Source of the DNA: Limnomonas spitsbergensis
Taxonomy: Eukaryota > Chlorophyta > Chlorophyceae > Chlamydomonadales
Reading direction: 5' to 3'
DNA: 64,000 nucleotides
Assembly: GCA_037349105.1 (NCBI GenBank)
Contig: JAYJMM010000119.1
Span: 3,111,001-3,175,000, forward strand
A model generated the notes under the pieces. That model made no database searches. It worked only from the letters and a program-made list of their open reading frames with translations, and was not told the DNA's origin. A program made the position numbers and the translations under genes. Shown piece by piece: positions 23,553 to 33,789 of the stretch (position 1 is the stretch's first letter; every line of letters starts with the position of its first letter).

Positions 23553-24428
23553 GTCTAAAATTTTCCAGACGGGTTCCAGGGGAAATCCAGAGTCCCTGCC
23601 CCGGTTCCCAAATTAGATACGCTGGTTGCGTTTTCAGAAGCTGAGGCTGATTCGCGCATATCCCGCATAGTTTCTGGAGATCCATTTGTGGACAGAGGCG
23701 CAGCTTCTGCATCACGTTTTCAGACTGAAGTTTCGACCACATTGCTTACGCATGGTCCAGGATCTCGGTGGTCTGAGGTTAGGGTTCCGACGAACCGACG
23801 GCATGCGGTGATTGAACCTACTATATTATCTTCTGACGTTTCGCTGACTGACACTTCACAACGCTTGCTATTCGATCGATCTGTTTCTTATCGTCTGCCT
23901 GCTGCATCTGAACCAGAGCCTGAATCATTCTTGGTGAGTAATCTGCCTGCACCTGACCCTGTGCATATGAGAGCGCTCATTGCTAACGCTTCGGATATCG
24001 GTGCCTATTTCCGTTCGCTTACAGGATCCTTATTTTATTTTGCGAACCCAGAAGAGTCTCCAGGTGAGCAGGTTGGGTTGATCTATGATGGCGGCCCGAA
24101 ACAATTGCCTGCTAGGGCCATGTTAGACTTCGGGTCGAATTGCCATTTGATCACTGACAGGGAGGCGCATCGCCTAGGCATACTTGTTCTTCCTTACCCC
24201 ATGAAACTGGCCACTAGTGGTGGCGTTGACACGATCAGGGGCATTACGCCTATTGTCACGATTTCGTATGGGGCAGGGGCGGCAGAGCTTACCAGTGAGC
24301 ATTGCTTTCTTGTCATTGCATGGGCTCCGTCGCATTCGTTCACTGCACTGTTCGGGAACCCTGATAGCATACATTTCATAGCGATTCATGATGTTGCCAG
24401 AGGTATCCTCACCTTCAGGCCAAACTAG
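23553..24428 (+). CDS. Retropepsin-like aspartic protease, left copy
   Basis: The open frame begins just after a TAA near 23547 and ends with FRPN and a TAG. The likely catalytic motif is ARAMLDFGSNCHLIT, the position of D-S/T-G in retropepsins, but with Phe in the second place. The flap and second-half pattern follow (ATSGGVDTIRGI, then FLVIAWAPSHSF and LFGNPDS). The N-terminal 150 residues are not recognisable. It is in a different frame from the nucleocapsid segment, so a frameshift, splice or decay separates them. No reverse transcriptase or integrase follows, so the element is non-autonomous or deleted. Confidence 0.6.
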
Positions 24429-24497
24429 TCTTCAGATGTTCTTGAGCTGCCGGTATCAACTATTAGATCTGATAACTAGCCTATACACAGCACCTAT

Positions 24498-24528
24498 CAA
24501 CTCTGCACGACTTCGTCGTGTAGAGTTG
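24498..24528 (+). promoter_or_regulatory. 14-bp-stem hairpin before polypurine tract
   Basis: CAACTCTGCACGAC, loop TTC, then GTCGTGTAGAGTTG: fourteen pairs with one G-T wobble. It sits directly against the G-run that forms the purine tract. The inverted copy is at 25177-25207. A structured RNA just before the tract could mark the 3' end of the genomic RNA, by inference. Confidence 0.7.
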
Positions 24529-24537
24529 GGGGGGGAG
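24528..24537 (+). promoter_or_regulatory. Putative polypurine tract
   Basis: Eight G followed by AG, then TGTGATG. In LTR retroelements a purine tract directly precedes the 3' LTR, which usually starts TG. Position after the protease frame, composition and the TG start fit this. The mirror copy is at 25168-25177. Confidence 0.55.
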
Positions 24538-24738
24538 TGTGATGCTGATTGTGATGTCACAGTATTACATCTCTTCACATCACTCAATCTGTTGTCCTCC
24601 TCCTCATTGCTGCATATTTACTCCTTCAAGTGAGTACCAGTCTTCAAACTGCGCTACCCCTGATTACGGTGTAGTGGACTCAGTGATTCAGTAGTTAGTG
24701 ATTCTTTGTATAATGCTGAGCACCATTGGTGCCTGTCA
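24538..24738 (+). repeat. Putative short LTR, TG...CA (201 bp)
   Basis: It starts TGTGATGCTGATTG after the purine tract and ends GGTGCCTGTCA, giving the TG...CA ends of an LTR. Its inverted copy is 24967-25167. No matching copy was seen upstream of either gag leader, so this is not a complete LTR pair and the call rests on position and ends only. Confidence 0.4.
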
Positions 24739-24739
24739 T

Positions 24740-24965
24740 CAGGCTGGACAGAGTTGAACCACGGGCGAGGTGGCAGTCTCTCCAGCTGGTTGAATTGATT
24801 AATGGATTTATAATTCTGCAGCTTTGGCCAGTTCCTATAACGTCCATCTAACCAGCAGTGAAGGCTGGTTAGATACTCCCGAGGAACCGCTATGGGGTGT
24901 TGCTCCCCAAGCCACCTTCTAATCATCGGCCTATCACGCGGCGGTGGGATAGCCATCTGCGCAAA
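24740..24965. other. Spacer between inner inverted arms (226 bp)
   Basis: Single-copy sequence between the two tail-to-tail element ends. It begins CAGGCTGGACAGAG and ends ATCTGCGCAAA. No coding frame of note is present. It may be host DNA trapped between two oppositely oriented insertions. Confidence 0.6.
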
Positions 24966-26275
24966 ATGACAGGCACCAATGGTGCTCAGCATTATACAAA
25001 GAATCACTAACTACTGAATCACTGAGTCCACTACACCGTAATCAGGGGTAGCGCAGTTTGAAGACTGGTACTCACTTGAAGGAGTAAATATGCAGCAATG
25101 AGGAGGAGGACAACAGATTGAGTGATGTGAAGAGATGTAATACTGTGACATCACAATCAGCATCACACTCCCCCCCCAACTCTACACGACGAAGTCGTGC
25201 AGAGTTGATAGGTGCTGTGTATAGGCTAGTTATCAGATCTAATAGTTGATACCGGCAGCTCAAGAACATCTGAAGACTAGTTTGGCCTGAAGGTGAGGAT
25301 ACCTCTGGCAACATCATGAATCGCTATGAAATGTATGCTATCAGGGTTCCCGAACAGTGCAGTGAACGAATGCGACGGAGCCCATGCAATGACAAGAAAG
25401 CAATGCTCACTGGTAAGCTCTGCCGCCCCTGCCCCATACGAAATCGTGACAATAGGCGTAATGCCCCTGATCGTGTCAACGCCACCACTAGTGGCCAGTT
25501 TCATGGGGTAAGGAAGAACAAGTATGCCTAGGCGATGCGCCTCCCTGTCAGTGATCAAATGGCAATTCGACCCGAAGTCTAACATGGCCCTAGCAGGCAA
25601 TTGTTTCGGGCCGCCATCATAGATCAACCCAACCTGCTCACCTGGAGACTCTTCTGGGTTCGCAAAATAAAATAAGGATCCTGTAAGCGAACGGAAATAG
25701 GCACCGATATCCGAAGCGTTAGCAATGAGCGCTCTCATATGCACAGGGTCAGGTGCAGGCAGATTACTCACCAAGAATGATTCAGGCTCTGGTTCAGATG
25801 CAGCAGGCAGACGATAAGAAACAGATCGATCGAATAGCAAGCGTTGTGAAGTGTCAGTCAGCGAAACGTCAGAAGATAATATAGTAGGTTCAATCACCGC
25901 ATGCCGTCGGTTCGTCGGAACCCTAACCTCAGACCACCGAGATCCTGGACCATGCGTAAGCAATGTGGTCGAAACTTCAGTCTGAAAACGTGATGCAGAA
26001 GCTGCGCCTCTGTCCACAAATGGATCTCCAGAAACTATGCGGGATATGCGCGAATCAGCCTCAGCTTCTGAAAACGCAACCAGCGTATCTAATTTGGGAA
26101 CCGGGGCAGGGACTCTGGATTTCCCCTGGAACCCGTCTGGAAAATTTTAGACCCCTTTTTAGCAAAGTCATCTCGAAAACTCCCTAATACTGCAGCCATA
26201 GCTGTCAGGTGATGGGTGCCAGGTACTCCATGTCAGTTGTAATTGGAGCCAAAGCAACCCTGTGCTTCAACCCCT
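24966..26275 (-). repeat. Inner inverted repeat, right arm (1,310 bp)
   Basis: Reverse complement of 23430-24739. It ends at GTGCTTCAACCCCT, after which the sequence leaves the element (TAAACAAGC). The putative LTR (24967-25167), purine tract and hairpin occur here in mirror order. Confidence 0.93.
25277..26152 (-). CDS. Retropepsin-like aspartic protease, right copy
   Basis: Inverted copy of the protease at 23553-24428, identical in predicted protein over the 246 residues compared, including the unusual LDFGSN active-site motif. Only a fragment of the preceding nucleocapsid frame is present on this side, so this copy is 5'-truncated relative to the left one. Confidence 0.6.
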
Positions 26276-26940
26276 TAAACAAGCTTCCCTCATGCAGCAT
26301 GGTGTCTGGGGGGTGAGAGGGTACAAAATGAAGATACTGACTATCGATTGTTCCCGACCTTCATGTGGAACGCGTCCTTGGCGCAAGAGAGCCCCTTTTC
26401 ATTGGCCGCCACTGAGCCGGAACTCAACAACGTGCCCCCAGTGGGTTCCCCATCAAGGACCGGTATCTTGATATGTATCGCATAGGCATGTAATGGCTGT
26501 AGTGGTGGCGACCTTACTGGAACAGTATCCTGGCTTTTAATTGCTGCAGTGGCATTATTTCTTCGTTCAGGCAACTATAGCAGGGGGGACATGGTTCCGG
26601 GTTTTTAGGTACACAATTGTGCGCATAGTCTGCAGATGCGGTGGCAACCCCACAACCGCTCCTCCTTTGCGTCCTTTCTTCCACCCGTTTTCCTTTGCCT
26701 CCTCCATCCATTATTTCGTCCCAACCCACTCTCTTCGTTTTGCCCCCCTTGCACGCGCAGGTTGCTGCCGACGGCGGCCTTGACATTCACACCCGCGGCA
26801 GCAGCTTGCTCCTGTCGCAACAGAGCCTCCTGAACGCAGTCAAGATCACTGACAGGCTAAGGTGCGTTGGACTGGGTCTGTCCGCACAGCTGCAATGGGC
26901 TGAGGCAGGTCGCTCCATCATTTAGCTTGTGCACTCGGCC
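26276..26940. other. No firm gene; one possible exon
   Basis: Sequence right of the retroelement. A short plus-strand stretch from about 26761 to 26861 lies between CACGCGCAG and GTGCGTTGG and reads VAADGGLDIHTRGSSLLLSQ in one frame, which looks exon-like. It could belong with the candidate exons near 28110-29440, but the joins cannot be established. Confidence 0.25.
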
Positions 26941-26959
26941 TCACAGTGGTGTAAGGCAG

Positions 26960-27110
26960 GCCGCTGCACCCCTGAGTCACAGGGGCTGGGGCAGGGGCTG
27001 AGGCTGAGGCTGCTGCACCCCAGAGTCCCTGGGACTGAGGCTGCTGGGGCAAGGGCTGGGGCTGAGGCTGCTGCACCCCAGAGTCCATGGGCACAAGCAC
27101 AATACAGAAA
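26960..27110. repeat. CTGAGGCTGCTG-rich tandem repeat
   Basis: Units built on GCTGAGGCTGCTGCACCCC, then AGAGTCCMTGGG, recur about three times with period near 55 bp. Confidence 0.65.
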
Positions 27111-27179
27111 CAGCTGTTGTGCCCGCGTGGCCCCTTGCAGTCAGCTGATAAAAGGCACACTGGTCCTGACTTGAACAGG

Positions 27180-27355
27180 GATGCTATGGTGGGCACTGGG
27201 CACAAGACTTGAATGGGGGGCACAGGGGATGTTATGCTGGGCACTGGGCACAAGGCTTGAGCGGGGGGCACAGGGGATGTTATAGTGGGCACTGGGCACA
27301 AGACTTGAACGGGGGGCACAGGGGATGTTATGCTGGGCACAAGACTTGAACGTGG
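27180..27355. repeat. ~47-bp tandem repeat, four units
   Basis: The unit GGGCACTGGGCACAAGRCTT, then GAACGGGGGGCACAGGGGAT, then GTTATGCT is repeated four times, the last one shortened. It is G-rich on the plus strand. Confidence 0.9.
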
Positions 27356-27589
27356 TTGTTCTGGTTAGGGATAAGAGGGTGTGCAGCTTTGGGATCACTG
27401 ATAGAATTTGTTAGTTCTCTGGCAAAATGTCAGTATCGGTATTAGCAGCACTGCACAGCTTGGTACAATATATGTTGTGTAATCAGTTGCATTCGAGGGG
27501 GGGGGGCTGACGAGCGGCCATTGCCATGATAAAACGGACCATACCTTTTATTTTATCTTTTGCTTGGACTTGAGAAAGTGTGAAGCCGG

Positions 27590-27690
27590 TTGCGCAACCC
27601 TTGGAAACATGAGATTGACACATGAAAAAAGCCCGGGTGCGCTTGTGGACCTTTGTCGTCAGCTGAGGAAAGGCAAACAATCTTATGCAG
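27590..27690. repeat. Dispersed GCCCGGGTGCGC repeat, copy 1
   Basis: AGCCCGGGTGCGCTTGTGGA, then CGTCAGCTGAGGAAAGGCAA matches two better copies at 31725-31870 and 31925-32036. This is a short dispersed repeat of unknown type. Confidence 0.65.
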
Positions 27691-28110
27691 CTACCGTGAG
27701 TGCGTTGTGAAATGCACCGCTGCTTACTAGCAGTCGAATCCCAGCCAGGGCAAGACTCGGCCTCCCTTTCGCACCTTGTGCACTGGACGTACCAGAAGTT
27801 AATATCTAGGTAAAACACAAAGCAGCCTCCTCCTCCCAATTCCAACTGGGCTAGATTCATCATTTGTATCTTAATGACTGTTGACAACCAGCGCATAATC
27901 AACTGTGAGATGGCGAAAGTATTTACCAAAATACCGTTTCCAATTTAAACCGTGCTCAAGGTTCCACCCGGCAGGAAGGTCAGCGGGATTTGTCCTGACA
28001 GTGAGAGCCACTCGCCTTGCCGGCCATTCCCGGGCCTGCTCGTCCAGGACACCCGCCTCACATCCCTCCTCGGCGACTTCACCGTCCAGCAGAACCTCCA
28101 TGGCTCTGAT

Positions 28111-29440
28111 CCCAACAGCATGCTCCGCAACAGATCCCACCGCCCTCCGGAACCAACAGCTACAACCCCGCGTGGGCCTGCTCTGCCCCGTTGGGTGCGC
28201 AACCTGCCTCTGAAGTGACCATTCGCTTGACCAGGCTGATGGAGGGTACAGCAGGCATCACGTCGCCGCACCTTGGCCTAATGGTCCTCAAGGGGGACGA
28301 GGCCAAGTCAGAGCATTGCTCGTCTGACCAGTATCAGCCAAGGTAGGCAGACAGATTATGAGCCGTACCGCCTGGGGCGCACTTAAAACACTGAACCCTG
28401 AAACTGACACTGAAACCGACGGACCACAAGGCCCGCCGCCCAAGGTGCACGCAAAAATGTCGTGCTATCACTGCCGTCTGCTTTAAAGCCCCGTCCCGAA
28501 GGATTGAGGCTCGGTCAACAAGTGATGCAGTTTTGCTGCGGCTCGAATGGCCTGGAATTTATGCAGGCACCTGTCCAAATGATGAGACCCTCTGTCCCTA
28601 GTAATAGGGTGCGGGGCTCAGCCCCGCCACACACACATTCCCTAACCCACCCACCCGCCTCTTTCTCTACCCCACGCACCCTCCGACCCCTTTCCCTCAC
28701 CCCCCACCTTTCCTCGCCCACACACTCACCTCTTTTCCCCCTCTCTTCTCTCACCCTCCCCTTGTGCATTTGCTCTAAGCATCCACGGCATTTGTGTTCC
28801 TCAACTCCCCGGCAGTGCCACGAGGGCCAATGCAGGATCAATCCTGGCAGTCGCCTCGGCAGCGTCCGCGGCGGCCGCCGCGCTGGCGGCCGCCTCAGCG
28901 CAGAACCAGCACATCAAGGTGATGTCTTCAACGCTGCACAGGCTGAGGATGGCCTCGGTGACGACGGGGCCCGCATACCTGCCCTACATGACCAGTGAGG
29001 GCAGGGCGATGCTGACCCGTACGCCCAAAATCAGCCGGCAGCAGGCGAGACTGGTCGCAGCTGACGGCATCTTTTGCGCCGGCTCAACTACTCCGAAGCA
29101 GCTGGGGGCGGCAGCCGCTGGCGCCGGCGGACTGCTAAGCCAGACGCCTATGGTCGACAAACAGGCTGCAGCTGACGCCGCCCCGCTCGCAAATGTTCAG
29201 CACCCCCCGGCGGCGGCTACGCCAAAAGCGGTGGTGGGTGGGGGCCACGGACACGTGATTGGCCCCGTAGCCACCGCCGTCCCCAGGCACCTTGACAACA
29301 GGATCCACCGCAGGCGTCAGATAAGTCTATCAAACCACAACGCGACTGTGATAGTCGCGGCCGCCGAAGGTGATGAAGCCGATTCCAACAGCAGGGAGGT
29401 GCCCGCGCAAGGCGCTAGTCAGGAGGGCATGACCTGCTAA
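28111..29440 (+). CDS. Unknown Ala-rich protein, candidate exons
   Basis: A frame ending near 28343 (EVTIRLTRLMEGTAGITSPH) runs to a possible donor GTAGGC. After a pyrimidine-rich stretch ending CCCCGGCAG at about 28815, an open frame continues to a TAA at 29440. It starts with an alanine-rich run, then reads HRLRMASVTTGPAYLPYMTS, then Ala/Gly-rich, then histidine-containing VGGGHGHVIGP. The plausible acceptor, frame length and high GC3 suggest a genuine C-terminal exon. The family is not recognised and the upstream join is uncertain. Confidence 0.35.
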
Positions 29441-30160
29441 GGAGAACATCAACCTGACTTTGGCATTGTGTGTTAATTAGCGCTACAACATGGGCGTAGC
29501 TACCTCCCTCCCACCCTCAATCCCTAAACCCTAATGGCATGCAACGGTCGATCAGAACCTAGATGACGGGTGAAGGCATGCCAGCCTGTTACACTGAAGC
29601 GTTTAGCAACGCAGTATGCCGGGTGTGCTGAGGGCGACACAAGAGCAGGCATGCCCGGTGTGCCGAGTGCAGCTCACTGTCAGGCCCGTGCAACGCATGA
29701 CATCGGAGCATGGGGAGGTGGTCTTGCGGGTCCCTGCAGGACCGTCACGTGTTATTTCTCCCTTCGCAGGCTGGGTGTCTTTCCCCCAACTTGGAAGAAG
29801 GCGTCTGCATCCCTGCTTATGGGAGGGCTTATGGTAGTGAAGGTTCTCTAACTAGAGCCTTGCCGAGCAGGGGTAGGTGTTTTCAACCTTAAATCGGAAG
29901 AAGGGGGACTGGGCAAGATAAAAATCCCACTCTAAAAATAAAAAAACGTGCATCGGCCCGCGGCTGCCTGCCCTTCAGCATCAGGCCATATCACCAAACA
30001 AAAGTGCATGGCACCCTGGCTGCCTTTTACTTTGCTTATTTTATAACATTTGCTCCCTCTCTATAAACCGGTAAAACCTTTCTCAGTCACTTTTCAGTCA
30101 CACAAGAAGTACAGGTTAATGGACGGGCATTATTTAATCATCTGAACCATTAAGGCATAT
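29441..30160. other. No gene recognised
   Basis: Short open frames only. A 12-residue stretch near 29780 faintly resembles a reverse-transcriptase N-terminal motif but lacks any further support. Confidence 0.5.
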
Positions 30161-30162
30161 CA

Positions 30163-30378
30163 TATGGTATTACTCAACCTGGTATTACTCAACCTGGTAT
30201 TACTCAACCTGGTATTACTCAACCTGTTATTACTCAACCTGGTATTACTCAACCTGACATTACTCAACCTGGTATTACTCAACCTGGTATTACTCAACCT
30301 GGTATTACTCAACCTGGTATTACTCAACCTGGTATTACTCAACCTGGTATTACTCAACCTGTCATTACTCAACATGGT
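30163..30378. repeat. 15-bp tandem repeat array
   Basis: About 14 copies of GGTATTACTCAACCT. Single-base variants occur (GTTATT, GACATT, GTCATT). As 15 is a multiple of three, both strands are open and encode five-residue repeats (VLLNL or RLSNT), which are by-products. Confidence 0.95.
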
Positions 30379-31700
30379 AACCACGTGAGTGTCGGTGAAG
30401 GCGCTACCCTGCCCTTCTGCCGATTTGGCAGGCCAGGGGGGTCTGATGTCAATGCATGTCAAAAAGTGTGAGTCAAAGTGACAATATTTGGCGCAAGGTA
30501 CCACGGTGTAGACCTTGTCTTGTTCTGATGTCGAAGTCAGAACAACATTTCCCATAAAGTACTTTTGAGAGGGCAAACCATGCTTCTCTCTTCCAAGTCG
30601 CCACCCGTATGTCCCCACCCCTAGGCCTAAAATAAATGCTAGACAAGATTTGAAAATCTCTTATCAAGCTGTGCAATTTTGGGTGTTGGTGCCCAACATC
30701 TCACCCCCTCTCTCACCCCCTGTCTAAATATACTTTTTCTTATGACGGTATGAATAACTCCAGCTGCGTATTTTTCCTGCTCCTACTGTCCCTTACTCAT
30801 GGCTGATGACGAGGGCCACCAGGGCGCCCCCGAGCTGTTTAATAAAGTTGGTGCCTCAATTATTTAGTTGTGGGCAACTAGTTTTATTTTAGGGTTCGAG
30901 CGGCTTACGGGTGACTGACCATGGAGCAGTCGTTATCCCAATCGTTCCACGTTGACAACCCTCCACGTTTTGGAGGAACATGGGTTAAGTTATCTTTCAA
31001 TTAATTGGGGGAAGTGATCATCATCTGAAATTGTTGCTGTAGATTCAGTCTCCTTGCGTTCGTTTAGGCCGGGCTCGACTTGTTGCACCTACGTCGTTTT
31101 TTGTGATTTGGTCGTATACCTACACAGTCATATCCCACAACACGACTAGTCAGTGGTTGTTTGTTGGTAGGTCGTTGAGGGGGGGCAATGCCTTTTTGTT
31201 CGCCGCCCTACTTTATTCAGTGCTTAAACCAGTTTTCGGGCATTCCCATCCCATGCATCAAATATGATGCTCGGCTGGTTTGTAAATGCTTCCCACTTCC
31301 CAGCTCATGTCAAGGACGTTACACCTCTGGGCCTCTCAGCTCATGTACTCTACGTAGGTCAACATTACACTTAATTTCGTCCATAAAAACATATTTTAGT
31401 TCAAGATAAGATAGATATGTGTGCACAGTGACAACAGAATGAGCTAGGGCGGGGACGTGTGGCCCTGCATATGTGCAATTTGACCTGAAAACCTGAGCAC
31501 CACAGGTAAGTGGTACCAAATGTTAGAATATTTAGAGACGCAACCTGACGCAATACGATTTTCACGTATGAAATATTACTTACAGCGACTCAAGCATTCA
31601 ACCCCCCCCTTCAGCGATGTATGGCGATGGTTAGAGCCACAGTGGAATATGGCGCATAGTCTCTAGCTGCAAAGAAGCTTCGTTTTTGTGTCAAGGGTCT
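30379..31700. other. No gene recognised
   Basis: AT-richer sequence with no splice-consistent frame. GACGTTACACCTCTGGGCC at about 31315-31335 matches the 3' tail motif of the LINE family and is probably a solo tail. Confidence 0.5.
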
Positions 31701-31724
31701 ATGCGGAGGGGTGCCTCCTTTATT

Positions 31725-32036
31725 TTGCGTGGACTTTACAGCAGGGGGTGAGGCTGGCTGACCTAGGGCCCGACACTAAAAATAAAGCTGAGACGTGAAC
31801 ATATAAAACAGCCCGGGTGCGCATGTGGCCCTCGTCGTCAGCTGAGCAAAGGCAAGCAGGAGCAGGAAAAGCACAAGAAAAACACGCACTCGCACGGCCG
31901 CCATAACCCATGCTCAAAATTTCTTGTTGCAAGGACTTTACAAGACTTGTGTGAGACTGGCTGCCCAACCCTAACAAACTGAGACGCGAACACAAAAACC
32001 AGCCCGGGTGCGCATGTGGCCCTCGTCGTCAGCCGA
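31725..32036. repeat. Dispersed GCCCGGGTGCGC repeat, copies 2 and 3
   Basis: Two tandem-like copies (31725-31870 and 31925-32036) share GGACTTTACA, then TGAGRCTGGCTG, then AACTGAGACG, then CAGCCCGGGTGCGCATGTGG, then CTCGTCGTCAGC. A shorter copy lies at 27590. No coding content and no clear terminal repeats are seen. Confidence 0.75.
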
Positions 32037-32351
32037 GAAATTTATAATAAGGAACCATGGAATTAATGATTTCTGGGTACCGTATAGACGTTGGAACCCA
32101 CGGTGTGGACCGAGTCCAATCCGAGCCCTCGCCCAGCTGACAGCTGACACTGAAATTAAGTCTGAATCGCACACCAGGTATTCGCCGGGTTAATGCGTTT
32201 ATATATACGGGGACTTGCAAAACACAATCAGAAAGCGCAGTGCCACGAGTCACAGCTCTCGACATGCATGCCAAGCAGGCTCAGGCGTCAAGGGTGGGGT
32301 GGGTAATCGGGGATTCGTTGGCATTGGCGGAAGGACATATGGACGAAAAGG

Positions 32352-33110
32352 GCAGGTCAATAACGTTACACCTCTGGGCCCGCTTTAGAACAGTGGGGAT
32401 GCAATGTTCTAAACCTCTGGGCCTGGTCAAAGCTTGGCCGCGTGGGCGCCCAACTGTTCAGAAGGGAGTAAAGAAGCAACTACAAGGAAGAGAGGGGGAA
32501 AGGAACAAAAGGAGAGGCCAGGAAGGAAAAGAAGACCAAGTCCAACACCTGAGTTCCACTAGAGACCAGCCTTCAACAAAGCCTCTAAGAAAAGAAAAGT
32601 CCACAAAAGCAAGCGTATCCCACCCCTGCTTGGCCACGAGGGCGCCCCACTGATCAGAAGGGAGAAGAGAAGAAACTAAAAAGGGCGTAAACAACAACAA
32701 CAACAACAACAACAAACAAAAAAGGACCAAAAGAGAAGGCCGGAAAGGCAAACGACACCGGCGCCTCAGAATTCTTAGAGACTAACCCTCAACTATGCCC
32801 ACGGCACAGTCCACAAAAGCAAGTGCATCCCACCCCTGCTCAGCCTGGTACAACTGGTGGAAGTTAGTGGCAGCGCTCGGGGGATCTGCCCACCCCTGCT
32901 CCCGTAACTGCTCCCTGACACTAGGGCACTGGAAGCACACATGTAGCGCATCCTCTACCTGCTCGCTATCCCCCCGTGCCCAACACCGCTGGCAGCAGCG
33001 TGCCTCTCGCCGCTGACCGTTGCGCCGTCCTCTGATATCAGCAGTGCTGTTCGCGCCGAAAAAAGGCAGGTACGGATCCCTTTTGCTAAAGACTGCACAT
33101 GGGTACCCTT
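32352..33110 (-). mobile_element. LINE 3' end, zinc-finger C-terminus
   Basis: On the minus strand the frame near 33060-32790 reads GRRNGQRREARCCQRCW, then VEDALHVCFQCPSVREQL, then a tail ending in WDALAFVD. This is the CX2C...HX4C finger typical of the C-terminus of non-LTR retrotransposon ORF2 proteins. The 3' untranslated region follows with a TTG/TTGTTG run and ends with the reverse of ATAACGTTACACCTCTGGGC at 32352. The 5' part is missing, as is usual for truncated LINE insertions. Confidence 0.8.
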
Positions 33111-33789
33111 GATGAAGCGGCGGGCTATCATCAGACATCAGCTACCATACATTACGTTACGTCAAGGGGCGGGGCTCGGCAGGACGCACAGTTTCACGTC
33201 ATCAGATCATCATATTTCTCTGAAACATCAAGCTTTATATCGTAAGTGGAAGACGTCAGTCGGCTTTAGGTCGTAAGAAGAAGATGTCAGTCGTAAAAAA
33301 CAGGCGCTCGGCTCCCCCAACTGACAAAACCGACGACGATGAAGCAGTGACGAGGAAGCTTCTGCCCCTGCTCGGCCAAATCACGGTAGCACCCTCTCTA
33401 CCCCATGACGCGTCCCTGCTGCCACGGACACTCCCTACTGGTATCCCTTCGAGCAAGAGCGAGCCCTCTGTGACACGCCACTGCCCTGCTAGTACATTAC
33501 GCGAGCGGGAGTGAGCGTCCTGTGACACGCCAGCCTGATTGAGAAATGTGTGGACCCAGCTGTCGTCCTACCGTATGTCCTTCCTTGTGTGGTTAACCTA
33601 CGCCCCTGTCTACGCCCTGCGCCCTCGTCCCGTCGACCTCACGCGAACGAGGGCATGCAACCTCAATACATATGTTCAGAAATTGAGGCTTTTCATTGCA
33701 TACCCAGCAAATTACCACTCGAAAGAATAGTTAGGTTCCACGACTATTCCTGATTGTCTGTTGCGGAACATACAGTGCACGAAGGATTC
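33111..33789. other. Region upstream of SDHB
   Basis: It holds a 76-codon plus-strand frame at 33284-33514 (MSVVKNRRSAPPTDK...), unrecognised, which might be an upstream frame on the SDHB transcript or a chance frame. GTCGTAAG/GTCAGTCG words repeat near 33240-33295. No TATA-like box could be assigned. Confidence 0.35.

Larger units (their letters stand above)
23430..24739 (+). repeat. Inner inverted repeat, left arm (1,310 bp)
   Basis: Paired with 24966-26275; coordinates sum to 49705 with no indel. The translated protease frames of the two arms are identical at every residue, so the arms look close to 100% identical. That is in clear contrast to the diverged outer repeat. The left arm starts inside the nucleocapsid frame and includes protease, hairpin, purine tract and the putative LTR. 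Confidence 0.93.

Noticed and set aside
29760..29830. Possible reverse-transcriptase motif (GVFPPTWKKASASLL)
   Set aside because: A short match only, with no flanking RT blocks in any frame.
30160..30618. 152-residue minus frame with RLSNT repeats
   Set aside because: Generated by the 15-bp tandem repeat.
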